NCBI GenBank assembly: GCA_013399855.1
Contig: VXAY01006826.1
Coordinates: 124,001-188,000, forward strand
Source: Oxyruncus cristatus
Taxonomy: Eukaryota; Chordata; Aves; Passeriformes; Cotingidae
Length of the DNA stretch: 64,000 bases
Direction of reading: 5' to 3'
Of this stretch, positions 25,336 to 36,655 are shown piece after piece. The notes below the pieces were generated by a model, which saw only the letters and a program-made list of their open reading frames with translations, did not search any database and had not been told where the DNA came from. Position 1 is the stretch's first letter. Each line of letters opens with the position of its first letter. A program made the position numbers and the translations under genes.

Positions 25336-28300
25336 TTAGCAGGAAAAACAAGGTTACTTGGAACAGTGTTTCAGAGGTACCTGAACGGCTGCTGGGCCTG
25401 GGTTTCCCAACCTGCAGGGTAAGAAGTCCATCCAAACTGTTTTGGGGTTGTTTTTTTCTAGAGCAGTGCAGGAAAATATAGCTAACTTACCTTTTTTTTT
25501 TTTTTTCCCCAATGTGTTACATGGAAAAAGAAAATCACTGTAAAAGGAAGATGGAAAGAGGAGAGGAGTTTCCCCACACTGTAGTTCAGACATACTGCAA
25601 CCTACAGAAGAGGCAGGCAGACCTGACTGAACACATGCAGTGGTCACTACAGAACCAAGACATATAACGTATCACGTAAGTAAAACACCTGTAACATAAA
25701 GAAACCATATTTCATTTAAGCTTGTTTTTTTCACTTGCTCCAACTTGAATTTGGCTGCGATTTATATTCTGCTTGTAACATGGTACAAACAATTTTTTTT
25801 GTTGCCATCATATTTCCTTGCCTGCAGTGGGGTACCTGGTGTTCTGGCACATGCTGTGCTGAATTCTTCCATCGTACCACAGTGGAGGCTTTTCCTTTCT
25901 TCCAGCTCTTCTCATCAGGCTATGATCAGAGTCTTGCCTGCCTTTTTAAATACTCAGACAATTGCCACATCAGGGAAGGAAAACTAAATTTCTGACTAAT
26001 GGGTACTGTGAGAGCATAATTATCTCATGGCAGGAAGCCTTATCATCCAAACATATATAAAGTTAGAGGAAAGCAAAACCCTGCTAAGGGGAAAAACTAA
26101 GCTTCTGTCTTCTGCGAAAAGGATTTGGAGGGCAGGAGAAAGATCATCCCTCCAGAGTTATTTAGCCGTGGCTATTTCAGGAGACCAGGAGAATATTCAT
26201 GTTGTTTGATCATGGATCTATTTAGTCATCCAGCAGAAGTGCTTGATTTTCCATATATTCCTTCATTTCTGATCATCTGATGCTCCTGTGTCCCTGAAGT
26301 CAGTCCAGATAACCTACTCTCCTCCACCTCCCACCTTGAGGACTCTCCCTGGCAGACCTGACATCCTTATATTAGATAAAGGTAGACCGCAACCTATCAT
26401 CAGAATAGATTTGATAGGGAAAGTGTATTTAGAGCACCCCTGAGGCAAAGCTGCTTGGAGTTCACTCAGAGATACTGTTCAAAGAGGAGGTTTCTGTACT
26501 TTTTAGTGCTAGTCTAATGGTTAAAACACCTACCAAACAAATGGGAGATATAATCCCACAGCAGCACTTCCCAGATGAGAAGGACACTGAACAGAAAGGT
26601 TTTAAAACGCAGTCACTGAGGGGCCAGGAATACAAGATTCACAGGATCGGATAACAAAAAATTTAAATGGAGTATAAATCGTATCTAGGATTTACAAGTT
26701 GAAGAGGACAGACCAGGTGTCCTGGCTCTCTTCCAGAATATTTCTTGATTTTATCCAGTGCATATGCAATTTAAAATATATGAACTTTCCTAAGAAAGAA
26801 GATGAAGAGGTGATAAACACAGAATTACCCTCATGACTTCTACAGCATTAGATAATGACAGAAGTAGTAAAAGTACAAGTTCTAAATGTGTATTCATTGT
26901 AAATTCAGAAGACTTTCTCCTTTTAAGAAAGAAAAAACAACAGCCAGTGTATTTACTTTCCTGAGAAAAATTCTTTAAAAAATTAAAACAAGTGCAGAAG
27001 ACAAAAGGTGGATACTATTGAGACAAACACTATTTGTCAGAAAATTTTTGTAAGCAGATTTAAGAAAAGTCCTCCAAAAAATGACAGTAATAAAATTTGA
27101 AAACTAAAAATTTTTCAGAAATTCTTAGGCATGCTCTTCAGCTACTACAAAACCCCACTGGAATAGATGGGTTTATCATATTTCAAGTGGAATGTGGAAG
27201 AATAAAGGAATGCAAATGTCTTTTAAATTCTCTGGGTTTATTTCTGTATCTTCAATTTTATAAATAAAATAACAAATATTTGATGCATAAGTTATTCTTT
27301 ATTTGGGGCAACAACCAAAATGTAAACATCTGAAAAGAGCAATGCACATTATTACTACAACATGACAGAAAACGTTATATTAAAGGGGTGCAATGCGACC
27401 AGCTTGAAACAGCACTCTGAAGAAAAGAGTAGGCGAGTGCATGTTCATAGAGAAAAGTTAGGAAAACACCTGAGACAGCTCGACACGAGCAGCAGCAGCA
27501 AACATGTGCCCCTCCAAGGTACATTGGAGCTCTCCATTATGCCATGTGTTCTTTCCTGTAAACCAAAATGCTATTCACGTCACTGAAGTTTCTTGCAAAT
27601 AAATCTAAAGCAAATACATGTGGCCCACAGATCTAATCAAAGAAAAGAGTTTTGCTTCACACTTGGAAAAACAAAAAAGCATACACGTACTATGTAAAAG
27701 ATAGAAAGCATCTTTGCCGTTTCTGCTAGCTGAATTTCAAAGACATCTTTTAAATTGCTAAGGAATATGCATGTTTGGAATTGCTAAGCAAAACATTTTT
27801 AGATTAATAATAGTAACCTGCTAGTCAGAAGCCAGGATAATTAATTTAGAAGGCATAGAAGTATATCACTAACAGACAAAGTAAATAACAGGTCACAAGA
27901 CCCCTAGTAAAAATGCACGCAAAATTTTCAAACCTGAGAAGCTAGAAATACATGCACTTCTCACATTTCATAATACCCAGGTCATATTGAAGATGAATAC
28001 TGAAATCTAAAGCCGGACATTTTTGAAATAATTTACATAGTGCTCCCATGATAAGTGAAGATCAAGTAGAATAATTAATCATCCTTTCTGAGCCAAAAGA
28101 GATAGGACCAGCCACAAAGACATGCAGGAATAATGAAGAATTAAGTCTAGCTGGTTTTATCGGGAAATTCAGTCTACTTAGAGAAAATGTTGTCTTTAGT
28201 CACAGAAATACATGAATAATAATGAGAACTAAAACACGATAAATAATCACTCTTATTGGCATAAGGGAAGATACAGTTATTACTAATTTTATAGGGGAAT

Positions 28301-30984
28301 TTACATAGTGTAGGTTTGTTTAGACAGCCTCAGCTCGTCCTTGAGGTAGCTGATATGCCTAAGGAACAATAGAATGACAGTGGCTAAGGGAGACTGTGGA
28401 GGGACACAGCTCATCAGACCCTGGACCTGTTCTTGTTCAGCTCCTCATCTCATGTCAAATAAATGCAAGGTTTTCAAGGGACTGGGAAAGAAGGTTGTCC
28501 ATGTTTTCTAAAGCAAACCTAAGAGTATTTTGGAGGGCCTGAGGATAGCCAGGAGTCACAAACCTGGAGAGATTGAGCAGTGAGAGCTCCAATTCTGTTG
28601 GTAACTTGCTGTGGTAGATCATTTTGTCCAAGATCTTAAAGCAACCAATTAACTGATTTTTTTTTTTTTCATGCCAAATCTAGTAGAAAATGATAAAATT
28701 TAGGCATCTTAAGTGTTTTATAAGATCTCAGTCCCTTTTTAACTGCCCACAGTCTGCATGTGGATCTGAAAGCCCTGTATGAGAAAGGTAAGAATGTCTC
28801 AAGTAGCAGGCTAAGGCAAATCCCTTATGTGCTAAAAAGATACCAAGGCCTACTGCTTATATAACATTGGGTTCCCCCACAGACAGAGGTGCTAAGTAAA
28901 CACAAGATATATTCCCACAGACAAGAAGGTACTTGCAAATGCACACTGAAGGGAATGAGGTACAACAACATTGTGTGCATAGAATGTCATAAAGCAAATT
29001 AATGCAAAAACCAATGTCTAGCCACACATTAAGGAGATGTAAGATATCTTGTCAGAAAAATGCATGCAATGCATAATAAAAATGGAAACAGAAAAGATAA
29101 CTATCTATAAGGACTTAGATTTTGTATTAGGCCTTCAATGGACCACATATTCCCCAGGAATAGCTAGGAAGTCCAAAATTTTGTGAGCCAATGTCATACC
29201 CTTTCCAAATATAACAGTATATGCAAGAAAAAAAAAATTCTTAGGGTTCTATATTGTGTCATGAGGCTCCTTATATGCCCTACATTCTGGCACCAGAAAT
29301 ATTTACTTAAAGCTCTTCCTCTACTCCAAGACTGCTCCCACACATCCATCCCTTAAAGAAGCTTATTCTCATCGTCAAATACTGGTGTTTTACCTGTCCC
29401 AGGTCTGTTTTATTTTGCCCTTCAGACCTATAAGGCATGACCTGATCAATGAAAATAAGGAAGCAGTAGCTATCAGGACTAGAAATCCCTCCAAAGTCAT
29501 TCTGCTACACCTTTCTCTCAGAGGTACAGTAATCCATAATTCATCCCAGTGATTCACAATGATCAGGGTACAAAACACTACAGAGTAGTTTGGATTCCTT
29601 TTCCAAAGGAGGATTACAAGTTCCGTTTGCCTAGATTTGGGTAACTGTGCTTAAGAGATAGCCCCAAATCCCTGCCCAAGACACTGGATTGGCCCAGAGT
29701 TTTCTGGGTTTGGTCAGCACCTTGGTCGCAGCTCCAAGTGCTGTCCTATTCAGTTAAGGCTTCAGATCAACAAATGTGATCTCCTGTTTTAACAGACTGA
29801 CATGAAAATCCAAGAGAGGCATGTTTCTTGTAAATAGTGCTTGGGAAATCTGCTGGAGTTCTTCCTCCAACTACAGGGTGTGTTGTAGAGAAGATGAAGC
29901 CAGACTCAGAATCAAATATTCTGATTAACCTGCAAAGCCCTTCACAAAGCCATGTGAATTATGCCTTCTTACACATTCTTTTTAATTCTTTTGGGTTACT
30001 TCTGTGTAGCCTTTATTAAAGTCCAGTCTTCCCTCATATCCTCTAAAAAAAAGTTCTGCCATAAGACCAGGAAAAAACATAATTGCATGACTGCCATATG
30101 TCCATTCTTTTAAAAAACTCAATAACTGATATCTGAAGAAGAGGAAGAGTTACAAAGTGAAATGTTTCTCTTCTGTTCTAGCTTTAACTGAAACATTCCA
30201 TCTTAAAACAATGGCTCTTGTCCATATCACGGGTGCCATTGCCTCATCCTCCTGCGACATAAAAATGGCCTGCTCTTGTCCTCTAGAGCCCACATGCTGT
30301 TTTGTAGAATCTGCTGATGTTCTCGGACAGTTTCAGAACAACCTTCATTCATTAACTTGGAAGTTTTCTCCTACCCTAGAGTGCCCCTGTATTTTGATAT
30401 TTTCTGTTTTGTAGGTTTGACCACTGACATGGAGAGTGTTTTCATCTGCAAGACTAAGTTAAAAATAAGCTAAAGGATACAAGGTTACCCCTGTAGAAAC
30501 AACTTTAACTGAAAAACTGAAATAAATTGTGGTGATCTAAAGAAAGATCCCCTGGGGGAGGGGGGAACTAGCCTTGGTTTTGTATCACTATCTTACTTAA
30601 ATAATTTATTCCTATCCCTTGACATTGACAGAAGGACTATCTTCTTGCGAGTTCTCAAATGAAATTTGAAAGAAAAAAAAGCCACTTCAGATGATTTGCT
30701 AAAATGAGTTTTCACCAACTCAGAGGATTTGAATCCACAGACCTGTTGAAATAGCATATCTTCTCTATTTCTTACGAAATAGAGTGCCTACATGAAAAAA
30801 AAACAAAAAGAAGGACAAAGGATCCCTATATCCAGGATACATTAGCTTGTCAAAGGTCCTTTATGATAGATGAATGATGCTTTGAGTGTTTTCTTCACAA
30901 GTGTATCTGCTTAACAGCATGAATACCAATAGACACAAAGTATGTCAAACTCTAAAATAATCCAGAAAGAGGATAAGCATTAAG

Positions 30985-31910
30985 AACTTTCTATTTGTGG
31001 TGCTTTAATTGCTGCTTTGTTTAGTTTATTGGACCATCAAATTAGTTGAATTGAAGGTGACAAATATATTATATTCTTCCAAGAATCAATTTGCACTTCC
31101 AAATATATCTCAAATTAACCTTCCACTATATTACCAGTTTTATTTCACTTAATTTTTCAGAACTTATTTAGAATAACAATGTGTATTATACGAGGTAATG
31201 TTTATGTATAGCCTCTGTGTTTATTTTAAAACTACTATAAGAACAAAAAAATTTCTGTAACTCTAAATTTTTTATCATATCTAGATTCTAATTCCTTCCA
31301 GTTGAAGATTTGGTATTTGCAAAAACCAAAGCTAGTATTTTCCCACCAATTATTATAAAGCTGATTATGCCATTTCTTAATTAACTGAAAAGAAGACAGA
31401 GGTGATATTAAATGAAATCTGTACTTATGGATAGTCCTATATAGTCCTATTATAAAGCAGAATAATTGTCACTATCAATTCCAGTTTGTTTTCTACACAG
31501 AGTAGTTCTGATATAGATCCTGAAATTTTCTTATAAGAATAGTCCCTAATTCAATATTTTTATCAGCATGTATAATGTGATCATGCCTCACTAAATCAAG
31601 AGCTTCGGCCAGGCTATTACAGCCAATTTTCCATTGGCACTTTATTATCAATAATGGAAAGATATTACCTCTCTGGTAATCTGGAACTGCTATGTAATAT
31701 TTTGATCACCACTTGTAAGCAAGGTAGCCAAAATCTTAATGTACAACCTTCTCCTAATAGAACAGGTAGTTACATATTTGCCATTGGAAACCCCTCAGTC
31801 TTAAGGCTAAGAACACCCTTGTTTTCTTAAAGATAGTCAAGAGATCATTAAGTAAATCATAAATGTTTCGCAACATTTTCTGTGGGCATCATTTAAAAGC
31901 GACCCAGGAA
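30985..31910. promoter_or_regulatory. candidate A/T-rich conserved noncoding stretch
   Basis: About 0.9 kb with no repeat homology and few long homopolymers. It is dense in homeodomain-like cores (AATTAG, TTAATT, TTATTAT) and also has CCAATTTTCCATTGG at about 31,622-31,636, a CCAAT/ATTGG inverted pair. The pattern resembles developmental enhancers, but A/T-rich DNA yields such motifs freely. I base this on texture only, without alignment. Confidence 0.12.
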
Positions 31911-31932
31911 TATTTAGCTTTCATCACTTCAC

Positions 31933-31960
31933 ATATATATATATATATATATTTTTTTTT
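31933..31960. repeat. (AT)n microsatellite followed by a T run
   Basis: About ten AT units run directly into a T homopolymer of about nine. This is a second pure dinucleotide tract of the same motif as the one at 15,391. Confidence 0.96.
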
Positions 31961-32639
31961 AACAAAATTAGAGCTCTTTCATTACTAAGCAGTTATATAT
32001 GAAGGTAATACATTTTCCCTTTGCATTGTATGTTGGCATTCCCAAAATGACTGCTTAGGTGCCAAGGTCTTTTACTGGTAGAGGACATGTATAAAAATTG
32101 TAAAGGACAAACTGGATAAAAGCTGTTCTATACCTTTTTAATATTACCTCTCTTCTTACCAATGGACCTTCTTCAGTGTGATGAATGCTGTTGAGATTGC
32201 TGTTTCAAACAGAAATCAAATAAGGAAAAGATAAAACCACTAATACCTCTTATGTTTCTAGCACCCATAGGTAAGGGATGTTGTTCAAACAACCACTTAC
32301 CAATAATCTTTATTTGTGGTAAATTTTGAATGAACATGAGAAATTCATTTTCAAAGCTTACTATGGAAAAGGTACTTCTAAAGAAGCTGTAAGAACTGCA
32401 AGTTGTGTCGATGGCAACCCTTCTCAGACTTTTTCATCTAGTGTAGTCATGACTCATCAGAAGTTTGTTCTTTAGGATTGTGTGTTTAATTCCAGCTCAA
32501 TCTGGAATGTCTCTACTGATATGTCTCTTCCCCATATTTCCTCTATTCTAACTAGGTGAATAGATGGCATATCTACAGGATGAACATTTGCAACTTAAAT
32601 GCATTAGCAGGGCATCCTTGAAGCAAAAGCTGGCTGTGC

Positions 32640-33222
32640 AGCAGGTTACACTAGCCAGCAGGTCTAGGGAAGTGATTCTTCCCTTCTATTCAGTGTGAGA
32701 CCACTTCTGAGCAGTTGTGTTCATTTTGGTATTCACCAATATCAGACAGACATCAGCCCACTAGAGCAAGTCCAGTAAAGAGCACCAAGGTGGTCAACGA
32801 GCTGGAACACAGGGTGGCCAAGGAGAGACTGACACAGCTGGGCTTGTTCAGGACTAAGAGAAGGCTTCAGGGAGGGATCTTATTGCTGTCTACAGTTACC
32901 TAATGGGAAAATTTAGACAAGAAAGACTCAGGTTCGTCCGAAAGGTTCACAGCAACAGGATGAGAGGCAACAGACACAAGGTGAAGGAAGAAAATTCCAA
33001 CTATAGAAGAATATTTCTGTTCTTCACCACAAACAAGGGTGATCAAACACTGGAACTTGCTGCTCAGAGAACTTAAGGAATTTCCATCCCTTCTGAGAGA
33101 TTCAGAACTTAACTGGACATAGTCTTGAGCAACCTGATTTGGCTGGCCCTGCTTTGCACAGGGGTTTGATTAGACAGTCACCAGAGTTCCCTTCCAACTT
33201 AAACTACTCTCTGGGTCTATGA
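32640..33222 (+). mobile_element. CR1 LINE, ORF2 C-terminus plus 3' UTR
   Basis: It begins in the CR1 ORF2 C-terminal region ('ccagcaggtctagggaagtg', 'gtgtgagaccacttctgag'). It passes through decayed equivalents of the 'LGLF..KRRLQGG' segment near 32,840 and the 'caacaggatgagaggcaaca' segment. It then reaches 'aacactggaacttgctgctc' and a typical tail ('gagcaacctgatttggctgg', 'ttcccttccaacttaaacta') ending TCTATGA. An in-frame stop near 32,903 and many substitutions make it noncoding. The 5' edge is approximate because divergence hides the break. Confidence 0.9.
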
Positions 33223-34470
33223 AGTGCAGACAGCTGCATGCTGTGTTTGTTTGTGCACCAAAGAGGGCTTGGTCACATTGTCACAGTAGTGTAAATGTGT
33301 TTAAATGTCTTCTGGACAGGATCTAGCACACATCTCATCATTTAGGTAGGGAGTTACAGGTCCCAGAATATGGGCAAATAGGCACCGGTCTGTACATACA
33401 TGTCTGTATATTCTTTATTAAGAGATACAAATAATCATTTCTACTTTCAAACATTACTTGCTTTGAAAAAGACATTATCCTTTTTCCAGTTGACTGGTTT
33501 TGCACTCCTGTGAAGCATTAACATAACTCCCCATGCTGTTTGTATGGCAGGCTCTTGGTCCACACCTCTGCCCTTCACATGGTATCTGCACATATTTCAC
33601 TTTACCATTGCTCTCTGTTTTAGTACCAGCTCGACCCCTCCTTCAAAAGACGAATATTCTTTCTTGGCTCAGATGAATGCTACCTATAACTTCAGCTGCC
33701 TGACACCAACCTAAAATTCCTCTACAGTTCGCAGAGATAAAAAGGCCCCTCCAGAGGGTGATTCATCCTCACTTTTCTTGGAAACAAGGCCAGTAAATTT
33801 CTGAACATATGCAAATCTCAGATATGTACTCTTTAGACACTATTCATGTCTTTAGCTCTCTTCATTTGTGAAGCTTTCAGTGAGGCACAGAGCAGAAAAA
33901 CTCAGATATTTTTGGAACAATTTAGAGTAAGTTAGTGTAACCTGCAGAAGAAGACACTAAGAGCAAGAAAAAAAAGGAGCTTTACAGAACTGGTTTCCTG
34001 TATAAAAGGTGGAGCAGAAAAAAGACATATGAATTATTCTGATCTCTGAAACAAGTTACAATTTTGTGGATAAGAACACCTTACCCAAGTATGCCCTTAC
34101 AAAAGGTACAGTATTTGCATAACACTCCCATTACGAAGTTTCCATCATTACACACAGGAACCTAATTTAGAAATTAATTTCTTCTCTTTTTCTCCTTTTC
34201 CAAACCCTGCACCAGTAGCAGTGATTTTCACAATTGTGACAAGATTGTTTTGACAGTCTTACATATGAGAGGGCACAGTGGCATGAGGAGCTTGCTATCA
34301 TCATCTCATACAGTACTGAACATCTCCTGGCTAAAGAAACCCACAGAGCTGTTGAGAAAACAGCAAGTCCCCAAAGCTGTAAATGGAAGTTTGTGGGGCT
34401 GCAAGGCACAGGAACCAAGCTGTAAAAGAAAAATCAAGCCTCTCCAATTGAAGAACGCCAACAGACAATT
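33223..34470. other. unique DNA, no gene seen
   Basis: No open frame above about 83 codons and no recognisable repeat. The plus- and minus-strand frames around 34,167-34,477 overlap each other and have no domain. Confidence 0.55.
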
Positions 34471-34620
34471 TTCATAGAATTTCACAACATATTCTGAGTT
34501 GGAAGGGACCTATAAGGATCATTCTGTTCAACTCCTCAGTGAATGGCCCATACAGGGTTTGAAACCACAACCTTGGTGTTATTAGTACCATGCTCTAACC
34601 AGTTGAACTAATCTCAGGGC
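34471..34620 (-). mobile_element. tRNA-Ile-derived SINE with CR1-like tail (TguSINE1 type), copy A
   Basis: Read on the minus strand, the element opens CCCTGAG and then has a tRNA-like body: TTCAACTGGTTAGAGCATGG, then the anticodon-arm sequence TACTAATAACACC, placing AAT at plus positions 34581-34583, and a B-box relic (plus 34,555-34,566). After 'gggccattcactgaggagtt' it continues as a CR1-like tail ('aggtcccttccaactcagaa') ending AATTCTATGA. The order tRNA-Ile head, linker, CR1 3' end is that of TguSINE1, thought to be mobilised by CR1 proteins. The A and B boxes are mutated, so it is not a tRNA gene. ATTTTCAT and ATTTTACAT at the two edges may be a diverged target-site duplication. Confidence 0.88.
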
Positions 34621-34655
34621 ATTTTACATCATATTTGCTCTTTGCTGTCTCACAG

Positions 34656-34939
34656 GTCTTCTGTTCCTCCCTCTGGCATCATCTCCAAAGCTTCAAGTTG
34701 TGTCAGTTAATTTCAGACCAAGACCAAGAGTGTGCCAACAGCCTACAGCTCCTGCTGAGTCCTTGCTGCATGATGAGGAGCCCACTGATCCAGGGGATGC
34801 TCCAGCAGCAGAACTCCCGGCAGCTGACACGCCTCAGCCCATACGGCAGGCATGCAGGGGCGGACTGGAAAGAGAAACACTCATATCAATGTCAGCCAAG
34901 TCACCAGGGTGCCCAGGCATAACAAAAGAGTCATGTTAG
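34656..34939 (+). other. exon-like open segment, unidentified
   Basis: Immediately beyond the SINE, a strong acceptor (TTTGCTGTCTCACAG) precedes 93 open codons ending in TAG at 34,937-34,939. The middle of the translation is acidic and proline/alanine-rich (LLHDEEPTDPGDAPAAELP), as in disordered protein regions. A second plus-strand frame is open over nearly the same span, which points to local GC-richness reducing stop codons rather than selection. No upstream exon is identified. It could be a terminal exon, a noncoding RNA exon, or nothing. Confidence 0.15.
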
Positions 34940-36573
34940 AAACTCTTCCGGCTAGACAACTGTAAAGGAGTTTCCTCTCAGGATAACAGGAATCCAGCCT
35001 CTTTTGGAGATGGAGGACAAAAGGACAATGTGTCTCTCATCTTATTCTCCTCTGTGAGGAATAGAGAAGATAAACTCATTTCCTCACATATTTCTTGACA
35101 CATCTGTAAATAAGAGACTATCATTAGCACTCTTCATCAGACATCATCTGTGTGTCAAAACTGTTTAGGGTATGACTCGAAATCCTCTCCTTCAGAGAGC
35201 ATGCAAGCAAGAAAAAGCTGCCTTTGATTTATTAAAGATGAACTACCAGTGCTGTAAAAGGCAGAATGGGAATGCACACATACATTCTAAGAGCAGGGCA
35301 GGATGAATACTGCCCTCTCATTTGTATATAAAGTTCAGTACACAACCTTTCCTGTTTATTAACCTGTCAACATTCATGCAGTCACAGTACATCTACATTG
35401 TTATTTTTTGAGAAGTTTACCTGTGTGTAATTTGCTCATGATTGCACCACTTTAGATACAGAATGCTTCCCTGTCTGTATGAAGCCTTTTGACTTGGGAA
35501 TTAAATTTTGGGAACAAATAGCATATGAAAGCATACGAAAAAAGTCTAATTTTTTAGTTAAAAGAAAGACAGGGTGAGATGAACTAGAATTTAAGCATGG
35601 AAAGCAAGGGAAGAGTAAACTAGTGAGGATAAAAAGCCCAGTGCCTGTTACTGCATCACTTCCAAGCTAAAACCAGCTCAGAATTCAGCTCTGGGTCTCT
35701 GAAAGTACCAGGGGTCTCAGCATCCAGAGCTGTGCCATGGCTGCACAGGCACTGACGGAGGTGCCGCCTTCAAATTACTGAATGTAGTCCTCAGCTGACA
35801 ACAAACACAACAACCACCTCTCTCCCATTCATTCCTCTACAGAAGTCATTAACAGGTATGACACCACTATCAGGGGGATGTGGTACACAGTAGCTATTGA
35901 GCAGGTAACATCTACAAGCATTCCCTCGCTCCTCCTTTTAATTGTTGTATGTGGGTGTCTTAAGTAACCCCTGAGAGCTGGTTCTGGACTGGTGTTGTAA
36001 GGAAGTGCTGTGCTAAAGATGTTGTCGCTACCTCAGATACAGAAATTCTGACCATGTTAAGAGGTGTTGGAGGCCCCATTACTCTTCACCGGCTCCTAAT
36101 TCCCATCACAATCTAACATCCAGAATTATCCTACTGGGCAAAGCAGTTCTCTTCAAAAGAGCAGGAGATAACTGTGGTTCATGACATGTAAACAACACAG
36201 ACAAAAAAAACCAATCAGACCTAGTTCTTTGCATAAAGAGATACTGAAAACACTATTGTTTCATATTTGTGGCAAATGACACAGAAGAAAAGAAAAATAA
36301 GACTTTGGTACAAGATTGTCTTTTATGCTCCTTATTTCCCAAACCCAGGGCTGTTCTTTTCTTTCACAGCGCTCTCAGAGGCTCTCAATTATTAATTCAA
36401 CCAAAATGAAATAATCTTCAGAAGCCAAGTGAGAAGCAGCTTACTGTGGAAGACAGTTGTTGGAAAGCTTTGTTGTCACTGGTGGTTTATTTTTGTTTTC
36501 CATGCAGCACATTATGAAACGCATATTATTAGCGGCCAGGGTCCCTTGTGTCCTGTTCTGCCCTGCTGCTACT

Positions 36574-36655
36574 AAGAGCCACGTGCTCTCCCTATCAGAG
36601 GCTGTGCAGAAGCAAAGAGCCACGTGCTCTCCCTATCAGAGGCTGTGCAGAAGCA
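36574..36655. repeat. perfect 41-bp tandem duplication
   Basis: Two back-to-back identical 41-bp units start AAGAGCCACGTGCTCTCCCT at 36574 and 36615. Each contains CACGTG, a perfect E-box palindrome, and the partial inverted repeat GAGCCACGTGCTC. Perfect identity implies a recent event, a polymorphic repeat number, or an assembly artefact. The unit length is not a multiple of 3, so it would shift any frame crossing it. Confidence 0.97.

Larger units (their letters stand above)
20823..31932. other. unique DNA, no gene seen
   Basis: About 11 kb without a nameable gene or repeat family. T or A runs of 10-15 lie near 21,931, 22,177, 25,492 and 28,659. Two consecutive plus-strand open frames (24,277-24,552 and 24,561-24,875, 91 and 104 codons, in different frames) make this the densest open stretch here. 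A donor-like AAG|GTAGGA follows 24,741, but the only upstream AG lacks a pyrimidine tract. A strong donor-like CAC|GTAAGT near 25,676 also has no matching acceptor and open frame. Confidence 0.5.
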
